NCBI GenBank assembly: GCA_038147395.1
Contig: JAYQTM010000001.1
Location: 434,001 to 498,000 of the forward strand
Origin: Eutrophovita brisbanensis
GTDB taxonomy: Bacteria; Pseudomonadota; Gammaproteobacteria; Burkholderiales; Eutrophovitaceae
DNA length: 64,000 nt
Direction of reading: 5' to 3'
Shown: positions 44,441-53,785 of the stretch, piece after piece
How positions within the stretch are numbered: position 1 is the stretch's first letter
Layout: each line of letters opens with the position of its first letter
Translations under genes and position numbers: made by a program
Notes under the pieces: model-generated
Seen by the model: the letters and a program-made list of their open reading frames with translations, nothing else
Databases searched by the model: none
What the model was told of the DNA's origin: nothing

Positions 44441-45082
44441 ATGAAGCGTGTCGTTCATAGATTGTTCCTTTTAGTGACTTTTTATCTAGCTATGGGGAAT
44501 GCTCTGGCACAGGCCCAGTCACCTGATGAATTGGTCAAAACGACCATTGATTCAATAATGAATGCGATAGAGACGGATGAAAAAATCTCAAAAGGCGACA
44601 TCGCTGCAACGCTACAATTTGTGGAGGCGCGAGTTGCACCTCATTTCGATTTTTCCCGAATGACCAGACTCGCCGTAGGCCGACCTTGGCGTCAGGCGAA
44701 ACCTGAGCAAAGGGAAGCGCTTATCAGTGAATTTCGAACGCTACTTATCAGATCCTATGCGGCTGCATTTACTCGTTTCAAGGGGATCAAAATCGAGGTT
44801 TTGCCACTGAAAAAATCTGAAAAACCAGAGTGGGCGACAGTCGAGTCTATTATTCGATTACCTACGGCAGTTGCGCAACCAATTTCCGTCAATTACGAGA
44901 TGGAGTTTATCGAAGGTAGGTGGCTGGTTTTTGATTTGCAAATAGACGGCGCTAGCTTGATCATTAACAATCGCTCTATTTTCAAAAGAGAAATCGATAC
45001 ATCAGGCATCGAAGGGCTAATAATCACGCTCAGACAGAAAAACGCCGAAGCGTTGGTTGCTGACCAGTCGCCGTTGAGGTGA
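44441..45082 (+). CDS. mlaC: Phospholipid-binding periplasmic protein MlaC
   Basis: MlaC ferries phospholipid between the outer-membrane MlaA and the MlaFEDB complex. From ATG 44441 (TTGGAG upstream) it is 213 residues with a signal peptide ending near NALAQA, then DFSRMTRLAVGRPWRQA and the VLPLKKSEKPEWATV core. The longer in-frame start at 44345 is inside mlaD and rejected. mlaA itself is not in this operon. Confidence 0.93.
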   Translation: MKRVVHRLFLLVTFYLAMGNALAQAQSPDELVKTTIDSIMNAIETDEKISKGDIAATLQFVEARVAPHFDFSRMTRLAVGRPWRQAKPEQREALISEFRTLLIRSYAAAFTRFKGIKIEVLPLKKSEKPEWATVESIIRLPTAVAQPISVNYEMEFIEGRWLVFDLQIDGASLIINNRSIFKREIDTSGIEGLIITLRQKNAEALVADQSPLR

Positions 45083-45086
45083 TCTT

Positions 45087-45362
45087 ATGGTCATTTGTGA
45101 TCGGGGTGAGACCCTATTCGTTAGAGGAAAAGTTGATCTGTCGAGCTTCAATGATCAGCTACATTTCATAGAGAAAAATCTGACTGAGGGTATTGAGTCC
45201 ATTGATTTCGAGGCAGTGACAGAGTTTGATTCATCCATCGTGTCACTGATGCTCTTTTGTCTTCGTTTTGTTGAAAAGCACATCAAATTTGTCGGTGTGC
45301 CTGACGCTGCAGTAACGTTGGCGAAACTCTATGGTGTTGACGAATTATTAAAAGTCGGGTGA
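45087..45362 (+). CDS. mlaB: STAS-domain protein MlaB
   Basis: A 91-residue lone STAS domain (VRGKVDLSSFNDQLHF ... SIDFEAVTEFDSSIVSLML) in the position of MlaB, which binds MlaF in the ABC complex. Its GTGA overlap (45359-45362) joins it to the next ABC ATPase gene. Confidence 0.9.
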   Translation: MVICDRGETLFVRGKVDLSSFNDQLHFIEKNLTEGIESIDFEAVTEFDSSIVSLMLFCLRFVEKHIKFVGVPDAAVTLAKLYGVDELLKVG

Positions 45363-46294
45363 GTTTGAGTACGAATACTTCAGTGGCGATTAGCGTTCGG
45401 CAGGTTTCCAAGAAATTTGGACATATCAAAGCCGTCGAGAGTGTCGATTTAAAGGTCGAGTCAGGAGAGTTTTTTGGTCTTCTGGGTCCAAATGGAGCGG
45501 GGAAAACGACATTAATCAACATCATCGCTGGTCTCTGTCTTGCGGATGGTGGTCGGGTCGAGGTGATGGGGCACGATGTCGTTAAAGACTACCAAAGCGC
45601 AAGACGAGCGCTAGGTGTTGTTCCTCAAGAACTGGTGTTTGACCCTTTTTTCACTGTCCGAGAGACGCTGAGATTTCAATCGGGTTACTTTGGTATCAAA
45701 CATAATGACGACTGGATTGATGAAATTTTAGATAATTTAAATTTAGTTGATAAGGCTGACGCAAACATGCGTTCTTTGTCCGGTGGGATGAAGAGAAGGG
45801 TGCTGGTTGCCCAAGCGCTGGTTCACCGGCCGCCAGTCATTATTCTCGATGAACCAACAGCAGGAGTGGATGTTGATTTAAGGAGAGGATTATGGGACTT
45901 CATCCAAAAACTAAATAATCAAGGCCACACGATTGTTCTCACGACTCACTACCTTGAAGAGGCAGAGAGTTTGTGTAACCGCGTAGCAATGTTAAAGGCA
46001 GGCGAGATCGTACTTATTGAGGATACGACTAATTTGCTGCGACGAGAGAAAGAATCACTGCTCCGGGTGAGGCTTAAGGGGGAGGTTCCTTACGAGGTCA
46101 AGCCGAGTGACTATGCTCGCTTAGTCTCCGTTACTGACGGTGAATATTTAATCAAACTTTCTGGACCGAGCGAGGTGGAAAATATTCTCAGAGATTTAAG
46201 AGAATCCGGATTCGAGATAGATAAGATGGAGATCGAAAGAGAAGACTTGGAGGACGTATTCTTATCAATCATGACGGGTAATAAGTCTTCGTGA
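45359..46294 (+). CDS. ABC transporter ATPase (YadG-type)
   Basis: A 311-residue ATPase with Walker A GPNGAGKTTLINIIAG, signature LSGGMKRRVLVAQAL and Walker B VIILDEPTAGVDVDLRRGLW, plus the C-terminal extension of ABC-2 exporters. It pairs with the permease at 46301, six bases downstream, and is coupled to mlaB by overlap. A YadG/YadH-like pair between mlaB and bolA is common in betaproteobacteria; the substrate is not known. Confidence 0.9.
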   Translation: MSLSTNTSVAISVRQVSKKFGHIKAVESVDLKVESGEFFGLLGPNGAGKTTLINIIAGLCLADGGRVEVMGHDVVKDYQSARRALGVVPQELVFDPFFTVRETLRFQSGYFGIKHNDDWIDEILDNLNLVDKADANMRSLSGGMKRRVLVAQALVHRPPVIILDEPTAGVDVDLRRGLWDFIQKLNNQGHTIVLTTHYLEEAESLCNRVAMLKAGEIVLIEDTTNLLRREKESLLRVRLKGEVPYEVKPSDYARLVSVTDGEYLIKLSGPSEVENILRDLRESGFEIDKMEIEREDLEDVFLSIMTGNKSS

Positions 46295-46300
46295 GCACTC

Positions 46301-47062
46301 ATGAGCGGATTTAGAACACTATTTCGAAAGGAGATGCTGCGGTTTTGGAAGGTTGGTTTTCAAACGTTGGGAGCCCCCATCCTCACGTCGCTGTTATACC
46401 TTCTTATTTTCTCGCATGCTTTGAAAGGTCGGGCTGAAGTGTATCCTGGTCTAGGTGTGGATTACGTCACTTTTTTGGTGCCAGGCCTTGCAATGATGAG
46501 TTTGCTACAAAATGCGTTTGCAAACTCCTCGTCCAGTCTGACGCAGTCTAAAATTATGGGCAACATCGTATTTTTACTGCTTACTCCAATATCTCATTTT
46601 TCGTTTTTCATTGCTTATATTCTTGCGGCGTGTGTGCGCGGCACTTTGGTGGCATTAGGGGTTGTTCTTGCATCGCTTTTTTTTGTTGAGTTGCCTGTGA
46701 ACAATATCGCATTAATTATCTTTTTCGCTGTTTGTGGAGCCGTGATGCTCGGATCGTTGGGTCTAATTGCGGGCGTGTGGGCGGAAAAATTTGATCAGAT
46801 TGCCGCTTTTCAGAATTTTGTAATTCTACCTATGACATTTTTGTCTGGAGTTTTTTACTCGGTTGAGAAGTTGCCTGCATTTTGGAAGTGGATATCACAC
46901 GCTAATCCGTTTTTCTACTTGATTGACGGCTTTAGGCGTGGTTTCTTTGGTCACTCTGATGCCGAGATATATATCAGCGTGAGTGTGGTCTCCTTAGCTA
47001 CACTATCGTTATCATATGTTTGTTTGCACATAATTCGCAGTGGTTACAAGCTGCGCACATAA
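46301..47062 (+). CDS. ABC-2 type permease (YadH-type)
   Basis: A 253-residue inner-membrane protein with about six helices and the ABC-2 signature NFVILPMTFLSGVFYSVEKLP. The start MSGFRTLFRKEMLRFWKVG has the coupling-helix form. It is the membrane partner of the preceding ATPase; the cargo is unknown. Confidence 0.9.
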   Translation: MSGFRTLFRKEMLRFWKVGFQTLGAPILTSLLYLLIFSHALKGRAEVYPGLGVDYVTFLVPGLAMMSLLQNAFANSSSSLTQSKIMGNIVFLLLTPISHFSFFIAYILAACVRGTLVALGVVLASLFFVELPVNNIALIIFFAVCGAVMLGSLGLIAGVWAEKFDQIAAFQNFVILPMTFLSGVFYSVEKLPAFWKWISHANPFFYLIDGFRRGFFGHSDAEIYISVSVVSLATLSLSYVCLHIIRSGYKLRT

Positions 47063-47076
47063 AAAGGAAGTTATAG

Positions 47077-47310
47077 ATGGTTACTCCGGGTGATGTTAAG
47101 ACATATATTGAAGAGTCACTTGACTGTGAACATATCGAGGTTAACGGTGATGGTCAGCATTTTGAGGCGGTAATTGTCAGTGCCTCGTTCGAGAGTAAAA
47201 ATCGGGTACAAAGGCATCAGATCGTCTACGCGGCGCTTGGAGAGCGTATGAAGGCAGAAATTCATGCCTTATCGATGAAAACGCTCACGCCAGCTGAGTG
47301 GAACGCGTAA
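47077..47310 (+). CDS. ibaG: BolA family protein (IbaG-type)
   Basis: A 77-residue BolA-fold protein: IEVNGDGQHFEAVIVSASFESKNRVQRHQIVYAALGERM holds the conserved His residues used with monothiol glutaredoxins on iron-sulphur clusters. It sits directly before murA, as in the E. coli mla-ibaG-murA locus. Confidence 0.92.
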   Translation: MVTPGDVKTYIEESLDCEHIEVNGDGQHFEAVIVSASFESKNRVQRHQIVYAALGERMKAEIHALSMKTLTPAEWNA

Positions 47311-47328
47311 CACGGACGTAACAATCGC

Positions 47329-48586
47329 GTGGAAAAGCTTGTCATCGAGGGCGGAGCCAAGCTCTTTGGAGAGGTGCGCGTCTCGGGGGCGAAAAATGCA
47401 GCGCTTCCCATTTTGTGTGCGAGCTTATTGACATCTGAAGAGGTTGTCGTTCGCAATCTACCTCATCTCGAGGATGTGACTACGATGCTCACGCTTTTGG
47501 GACACATTGGCGTAGGTGTCGAGTTGGGTGACAAGTTGGCGGTTACTCTCGCCGCTGACTCGGTGGGAAAGCTAGAGGCGCCCTACGATTTGGTTCGAAC
47601 GATGCGAGCGTCAATTTTGGTTCTGGGGCCGATGGTGGCCAGATACGGAAAAGCTCGGGTATCAATGCCTGGCGGCTGTGCAATTGGGCAGAGGCCTGTT
47701 GACCAGCACGTGAAGGGACTCGAAGCGATGGGAGCGAGAGTGGCTATCGATAATGGCTATCTTTTGGTCACAGCGGATCGGTTGGTTGGAGCGGACATTA
47801 CTTTTGACCTCGTGACAGTCACAGGAACGGAAAATTTGATGCTTGCAGCCACGCTTGCAGATGGTGTGACCACGTTGCGAAACTCCGCAATGGAGCCGGA
47901 GATAGTCGATTTGGCTAGTTGTCTGACAAAGATGGGGGCCAAAATAAGCGGTGCTGGAACGGATACGATTCGGATTGAGGGGGTTGAGAGGCTTCGAGGC
48001 TTTGATCACTTTGTGATGTCAGACCGTATCGAGGCTGGCACTTACGCAGCAGCGATTTCTGCTGCTGGTGGTGAAGTACTTCTGCGGGAAGTGGATAAAG
48101 ATATTATGAACACGATGCTTGCGAAGCTTGGCGAGGCGGGTGCAGATGTGGATACGTCAGCTGATGTTCTCAGTGTAAGAGTTCATAAGCGACTTAGGGC
48201 TGTGAACATCAAAACCGCCCCATACCCTGGGTTCCCTACGGACATGCAGGCTCAATTCATGGCGTTAAGCACGGTCTCGGATGGGACAAGCCTGATTACC
48301 GAAACCATTTTTGAAAACCGGTTTATGCACGTGCAAGAGCTTCAAGCGTCTCGGCGCGAATATTGACATTCAGGGTAATATGGCGGTGGTACATGGCGTT
48401 GACAAACTTCTCGGCGCTGAGGTTATGGCAACTGACTTGCGCGCGTCTGCTGGCCTGGTGGTGGCCGGACTGGTGGCATCAGGCACGACGACCATCGGCA
48501 GAATCTATCATCTTGATAGAGGCTACGAAAGAATCGAGGAAAAGCTTGTTGGCTTAGGCGCCATGATTAAGAGAGTGTCGGGTTAA
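47329..48586 (+). CDS. murA: UDP-N-acetylglucosamine 1-carboxyvinyltransferase MurA, frame broken by one extra base
   Basis: First committed peptidoglycan enzyme. GTG start gives MEKLVIEGGAKLFGEVRVSGAKNAALP; the PEP/fosfomycin loop appears as MPGGCAIGQRPVD with the Cys. The first frame runs to 48366 but goes wrong after FENRFMHVQEL. The conserved RLGANIDIQGN ... RIYHLDRGYERIEEKLVGLG continues in another frame to 48586. Removing one base at about 48343-48345 gives 418 residues, the normal size. MurA is essential, so a real disruption is improbable. Confidence 0.93.
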
Positions 48587-48641
48587 ATGCGATATCGTTC
48601 GAGTGCTACGCATTAATTTTTCGGTTTAATTTGAATGAGTC

Positions 48642-49286
48642 ATGACTGATATGGTTACCATTGCCCTCTCAAAGGGGCGGATTTTAGAGGATACGCTTCC
48701 ATTTCTTGCTGGAATGGGAGTAGTGCTAGTTGAGAATCCTGAGAAATCACGAAAACTGATTATTGGCACGAGTGACCCTCGTCTTCGAATCATAATCGTT
48801 CGAGCGAGTGATGTGCCAACTTACGTGCAGAGAGGTGCAGCAGATCTTGGTGTGGCTGGAAAAGATGTCTTGTTGGAGCAATCGGGAGATTCATTATTCG
48901 AGTTGGTGGATCTTGGTATCGCTCGGTGCAAGATGATGGTTGCAGCGCCAATTGATTTTGATTATCAAAGGGCTCTAAGTAGTAATATGAGATTGCGCGT
49001 TGCCAGTAAATATGTAAGGACCGCTAGTGCTCATTTTGCTCGCAAAGGCATACAAATTGACCTTATCAAACTGTATGGGTCCATGGAACTCGCTCCTTTA
49101 GTTGGGCTTGGAGATGTCATCGTAGATTTAGTGTCTACAGGAAAGACTTTGGAGGCAAACAATTTGGTTCCTGTCGAGGAGATTTTAGAGATCAGTTCGA
49201 GGCTGATTGTTAACACCTCATCCCTGAAGCTCAAGCGTGGCCTGATCCAACCATTTATCAACGCTTTTGAGCGAACTTCAAGTTAA
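48642..49286 (+). CDS. hisG: ATP phosphoribosyltransferase, short form
   Basis: First step of histidine synthesis from PRPP and ATP. At 214 residues it is the short HisG that lacks the C-terminal regulatory domain and needs HisZ. It has MTDMVTIALSKGRILEDTLP, the PRPP loop DLVSTGKTLEANNL, and GVAGKDVLLE. No hisZ is in this window. Confidence 0.95.
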   Translation: MTDMVTIALSKGRILEDTLPFLAGMGVVLVENPEKSRKLIIGTSDPRLRIIIVRASDVPTYVQRGAADLGVAGKDVLLEQSGDSLFELVDLGIARCKMMVAAPIDFDYQRALSSNMRLRVASKYVRTASAHFARKGIQIDLIKLYGSMELAPLVGLGDVIVDLVSTGKTLEANNLVPVEEILEISSRLIVNTSSLKLKRGLIQPFINAFERTSS

Positions 49287-49300
49287 TTAAAGTCTCCATC

Positions 49301-50599
49301 ATGCCAAAGCTAAAATTTCTATCGACGCTGGATTCAGAGTTTGGCGCTACATTAGACCGTATTCTTCAAGTTGAGCAAGAAACAGCAGGGCCGATCGAGG
49401 CTTCCGTGGATGAGATACTCGCGGCTGTTAGGGCTGAGGGAGATGCGGCGTTAGTCGAATACACAAATCGCTTTGATCGTACGTCAGTTTCATCTATTGA
49501 CGAGTTGGCGCTCAATCGTGAGGACTTGAGGTCTGCGACATCGCTCGTCGATGAGTCAGTCGTCAACGCATTGACGCAAGCGGCTGACAGGATTCGTGAT
49601 TACCATGAGCGTCAGAAGAATGAATCCTGGTTTTATATTGATGATTTCGGCAATCGGCTGGGGCAAAAAATAACGGCAATTAATTCAGTCGGGTTATATG
49701 TGCCCGGAGGAAAAGCGGCTTATCCTTCGTCGGTGCTGATGAACGCGATTCCCGCAAAAGTGGCTGGTGTTGACGAGGTCGTGATGGTTGTTCCGTGTCC
49801 TGACGGACACATAAGCCCAGTTGTTCTGGCGGCAGCGGACATAGCAAATATCGATCGAGTTTTTAAAATAGGAGGTGCTCAAGCGATTGGTGCCTTAGCT
49901 TACGGGACGGAAACAATTCCGCGAGTCGATAAGATTGTCGGGCCGGGCAACGCTTACGTTGCTGCAGCGAAAAAAAAGGTTTTTGGTGCAGTTGGTATCG
50001 ACATGATCGCTGGCCCATCCGAGATACTCATTGTGTGTGACGGATCGGTCGACGTTGACTGGATCGTTATGGATCTTTTTTCTCAGGCAGAGCACGATGA
50101 ACTCGCGCAATCGATACTCATAAGCGATGATGAGCAATTCTTGCGCGCCGTGCAAAGTCGGATAGAGGCTGTGGTTGAAGACATGCCTCGTAAAGATGTG
50201 ATTAGCTCATCCCTGTCGGACAGGGGAGCGTTAATCTTGGTGCGTGATCTTAATGAGGCATGTCAACTTGTGAATCAGATCGCACCAGAGCATCTAGAGC
50301 TGTCGGTTGCAGATCCCAGCAAACTCATCGATCAGATTTCGAACGCAGGTGCAATTTTTGTCGGCAAGTACACATCTGAGTCTCTCGGTGATTATTGCGC
50401 CGGCCCGAACCACGTTTTACCCACCTCTGGAACGGCAAGATTTTCATCTCCACTCGGCGTCTATGATTTTCAAAAAAGGTCTAGCGTGATCGAGGTGAGT
50501 CGTTCGGGTGCCAGGGAGTTGGGTTTGATAGCTGCAACCCTAGCCAGGGAGGAGGGCCTAGAAGCTCATGCGGCATCTGCGGAAAGACGATTTAAGTAA
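49301..50599 (+). CDS. hisD: Histidinol dehydrogenase
   Basis: Catalyses the last two steps to histidine. The 432-residue product has GLYVPGGKAAYPSSVLMNAIPA, IDMIAGPSEILIV, the zinc-site His in SQAEHDELAQS and DYCAGPNHVLPTSGTARF. It starts 14 bases after hisG. Confidence 0.96.
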   Translation: MPKLKFLSTLDSEFGATLDRILQVEQETAGPIEASVDEILAAVRAEGDAALVEYTNRFDRTSVSSIDELALNREDLRSATSLVDESVVNALTQAADRIRDYHERQKNESWFYIDDFGNRLGQKITAINSVGLYVPGGKAAYPSSVLMNAIPAKVAGVDEVVMVVPCPDGHISPVVLAAADIANIDRVFKIGGAQAIGALAYGTETIPRVDKIVGPGNAYVAAAKKKVFGAVGIDMIAGPSEILIVCDGSVDVDWIVMDLFSQAEHDELAQSILISDDEQFLRAVQSRIEAVVEDMPRKDVISSSLSDRGALILVRDLNEACQLVNQIAPEHLELSVADPSKLIDQISNAGAIFVGKYTSESLGDYCAGPNHVLPTSGTARFSSPLGVYDFQKRSSVIEVSRSGARELGLIAATLAREEGLEAHAASAERRFK

Positions 50600-50600
50600 C

Positions 50601-51665
50601 ATGAGTAAATTTTGGAGTGATGTTGTCAAAGGTCTAGACCCTTACGTTCCTGGCGAACAGGCAAACGATGCCTCGATCATCAAGCTCAATACAAACGAGA
50701 ATCCTTACGCGCCTAGTCCAAAGGTCATAGAGTCAATTAGAGACTCTTTGGGAGACCAGTTGCGTTTGTATCCTGATCCTCAGGCGTTGGTTTTACGCGA
50801 GACGATTGCTGAGAAAGAGGGCGTGCGTGCCAGAAACGTTTTTATTGGCAATGGGTCTGACGAGGTCTTGGCACATGCATTTCGCGCTCTATTTAAAGTT
50901 GGCGAGACGGTTTTTTTTCCCGATATTACCTACAGTTTTTACCCAACGTACTGTAAGTTGTTTGATCTCAATTACGAACAAGTCGCGCTTACGACTGATT
51001 TCGAGATAGATCTCGAGCTTTACCCGTCCCGGTCTGGTGGGATTATCTTCCCGAACCCGAATGCTCCGACAGGTATACAAAAAGATCGTCCGGCGTTAGA
51101 GCGATTTTTGCAGTCTCGGCCGGACACTATTGTTGTAATCGACGAGGCTTACGTCGAGTTTGGAGCGCAGACATCTTCGTCGCTTGCCACTGTATTCCCT
51201 AATTTGTTGGTTACTCGGTCTTTTTCAAAGTCCTACTCTCTGGCTGGGTTGAGAATTGGTTATGCGATTGGCCACGAAGATTTAATCGAGGGCTTGTATC
51301 GAGTCAAGGACAGTTTCAACTCATATCCGGTCGATAGATTAGCTCTGGTTGGAGCAGAGGCTGCGATTAGAGACCAAAGTTACTTGGCTCGGATAGTTGA
51401 AAAAATTGTTTCAACTAGATCTTGGGTCTCAGATGAGTTGGCCAAGCTGGATTTTCATGTTCTGCCTTCTTCGGCTAACTTCCTGTTCGTTAGGCATTCG
51501 AGCGTTGAGGCAGAAATGATTGTGAAAAAACTGAGGCAACAAAATATTCTCGTTCGCCATTTCCCGAACCCTGATCGCATACGGGGCTTTCTGAGAATCA
51601 GCATTGGTACTGCGGATGATATGAAAATCCTGGTAGACCGACTGCGTACAATTTTGGCTGAATAA
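50601..51665 (+). CDS. hisC: Histidinol-phosphate aminotransferase
   Basis: PLP-dependent enzyme of histidine synthesis. From ATG 50601 it is 354 residues: LNTNENPYAPSPKVIESI, VIDEAYVEFG and the PLP-lysine motif TRSFSKSYSLAGLRIGY. The longer reading from 50568 lies inside hisD and is rejected. Confidence 0.94.
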   Translation: MSKFWSDVVKGLDPYVPGEQANDASIIKLNTNENPYAPSPKVIESIRDSLGDQLRLYPDPQALVLRETIAEKEGVRARNVFIGNGSDEVLAHAFRALFKVGETVFFPDITYSFYPTYCKLFDLNYEQVALTTDFEIDLELYPSRSGGIIFPNPNAPTGIQKDRPALERFLQSRPDTIVVIDEAYVEFGAQTSSSLATVFPNLLVTRSFSKSYSLAGLRIGYAIGHEDLIEGLYRVKDSFNSYPVDRLALVGAEAAIRDQSYLARIVEKIVSTRSWVSDELAKLDFHVLPSSANFLFVRHSSVEAEMIVKKLRQQNILVRHFPNPDRIRGFLRISIGTADDMKILVDRLRTILAE

Positions 51666-51719
51666 AGCGGGTTGTATCGTATAAAATATCAAAGTCTGAA
51701 TACCAACTCTATTATCCTG

Positions 51720-52310
51720 ATGTCACGTTTTGCGAAAGTTGAAAGGAACACCCTTGAGACCCAAATTCAGGTTGAGATCAACCTTGACGGGGTCGGCAGT
51801 TCAAATATTCAAACGGGGTTGGGTTTTTTCGACCACATGTTGGAGCAAGTCGCGCGCCACGGCTTGTTCGACATCACTATCAAGGCGATGGGTGATTTAC
51901 ACATTGATGCGCACCATACGGTAGAGGACGTCGGGATTACCCTGGGTCAGGCTTTTAAAGAAGCCTTGGGAGAAAAGACTGGAATTTCTCGCTATGGGCA
52001 CTCTTATGTCCCGCTTGATGAGGCATTGTCAAGGGTGGTAATCGATCTGTCTGGCCGGCCTGGGCTTGAGTACACTGTAGATTATGTGCGTGGACGTATC
52101 GGTGAGTTTGACGTAGATCTAATTCGAGAGTTTTTCCAAGGTTTTGTTAATCTCGCGGGAGTTACTCTTCACATCGACAACTTGAAAGGCGATAACGCGC
52201 ATCACCAATCTGAGACTATTTTTAAAGCGTTCGGCCGTGCGTTAAGAGTCGCTGTATCGGCTGACGAACGGAATGTGGGTAAAGTACCTTCGACCAAGGG
52301 AAAGCTCTAA
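51720..52310 (+). CDS. hisB: Imidazoleglycerol-phosphate dehydratase
   Basis: A 196-residue monofunctional HisB without the phosphatase domain of E. coli HisB. The metal-binding motifs FFDHMLEQVARHG, DAHHTVEDVGITLG and GDNAHHQSETIFKA are intact. ATG 51720 begins the family's RFAKVERNTLET region; 54 bases separate it from hisC. Confidence 0.94.
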   Translation: MSRFAKVERNTLETQIQVEINLDGVGSSNIQTGLGFFDHMLEQVARHGLFDITIKAMGDLHIDAHHTVEDVGITLGQAFKEALGEKTGISRYGHSYVPLDEALSRVVIDLSGRPGLEYTVDYVRGRIGEFDVDLIREFFQGFVNLAGVTLHIDNLKGDNAHHQSETIFKAFGRALRVAVSADERNVGKVPSTKGKL

Positions 52311-52330
52311 CCTTAGCCTCATTCTCTGGT

Positions 52331-52969
52331 ATGTCTTCAGTCGTTGTCGTCGATTATGGTATGGGGAACCTTCGCTCTGTTGAGAGGGCGATATCAGTTG
52401 CTGCTCCATCGTTTAGCGTCAAGGTGTCCGGAGATCCTCGGGATATTGAGAATGCAGATCGCATCGTCTTCCCCGGACAAGGGGCGATGCCAGATTGCAT
52501 GCGAGAGCTAGCTAAACGCAACCTTATTGATTCGCTTCGTACGGCGGCAGCCGTTAAGCCTTTTCTCGGTATTTGCATTGGGTTACAGATGCTTTTTGAA
52601 CACAGTGAGGAGGGAGATGTCGATGGGTTGGGTCTCCTTGAGGGATCAGTCAAAAAGTTTGTATTGAAGCCGACAAGCAGCGATGAAACACGTTTCAAAA
52701 TCCCCCACATGGGCTGGAATACGGTTCAAATTTTGAGAGATCATCCAATTTTTCACGGGATCGGTGATGGAGAGTATTTTTATTTTGTGCACAGCTATTT
52801 TGTAAAACCATCAAACAGTGATCTAATCTTGGGGAAAACTGATTACTCTGAATCGTTTGTAAGTGCAGTCGGCAACAAGAATCTTGTGGCGGTTCAATTT
52901 CATCCTGAGAAAAGCCAAACTTTTGGCCTGAAAATGCTGAAAAATTTTATGCGCTGGCACATCTCTTAA
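52331..52969 (+). CDS. hisH: Imidazole glycerol phosphate synthase, glutaminase subunit
   Basis: Supplies ammonia to HisF. The 212-residue class I glutaminase has the nucleophile in FLGICIGLQMLFE and the His/Glu pair in AVQFHPEKSQ. It starts MSSVVVVDYGMGNLRSVERA. Confidence 0.95.
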   Translation: MSSVVVVDYGMGNLRSVERAISVAAPSFSVKVSGDPRDIENADRIVFPGQGAMPDCMRELAKRNLIDSLRTAAAVKPFLGICIGLQMLFEHSEEGDVDGLGLLEGSVKKFVLKPTSSDETRFKIPHMGWNTVQILRDHPIFHGIGDGEYFYFVHSYFVKPSNSDLILGKTDYSESFVSAVGNKNLVAVQFHPEKSQTFGLKMLKNFMRWHIS

Positions 52970-53023
52970 CGACTAAATGTAACGGTTATTTTTTAAACAA
53001 GTACAACGATAATTGAACTAGAA

Positions 53024-53771
53024 ATGATTTTGATTCCTGCGATTGATTTGAAAGATGGACACTGCGTTCGCCTGCGCCAGGGTGTAATGGATGACGCAAC
53101 CGTATTTTCTGAGGACCCTCGAGCGATGGCGCTTCATTGGAAAAATTTGGGTGCAGAGCGACTTACATCTTGTAGATTTGAACGGGGCATTTAATGGTAA
53201 GCCGGAAAATTTCGAAATTATCGGTGATGTTCTAGAGGCAGTAGGTCCGTTATTTCCTGTCCAGCTTGGTGGGGGGATAAGGAGCTTAGACACCATTGAG
53301 CGCTATCTCGATCTTGGAGTTTCCTACGTGATTGTAGGCACCGCAGCGGTACGCACTCCCGGTTTTTTATCTGAGGCGTGTTCGGCATTTCCCGGGCGTG
53401 TGATTGTTGGGCTTGACGGTAAAGACGGTAAAGTGGCGGTTGATGGTTGGTCTAAACTCACTGGCCATAGCGTTATTGATTTGGCTAAAAAATTCGAAAG
53501 CTACGGGGTTGAGGCAATCATCTATACAGACATAGGTAGGGACGGAATGATGACGGGGGTGAACCTGGATTCCACTCGCGCCTTGGCAAGATCTCTTGAT
53601 ACCCCGGTCATTGCCAGCGGTGGCATTAGCTCAATGAATGATATTCATGCATTACGCGATCTTGAGGACGATGGTGTGATGGGCGCTATTACTGGTAGAG
53701 CGATTTACGAGGGCGCATTCGATGTGGCAGAGGCGATCCGAGTCGCCAAAAATGCCGAAGACTTTGGCTGA
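53024..53771 (+). CDS. hisA: ProFAR isomerase HisA, frame broken by one extra base
   Basis: Isomerises ProFAR in histidine synthesis. The first frame starts at ATG 53024 (MILIPAIDLKDGHCVRLRQ, with the catalytic Asp) and goes wrong after KNLGAERL; the correct HLVDLNGAFNGKPENF is in the next frame and ends at 53771. Removing one base (an A at about 53165) gives 248 residues, normal for the family. The second catalytic Asp is in TDIGRDGMM. Confidence 0.93.
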
Positions 53772-53785
53772 ATATAATTATCAAT

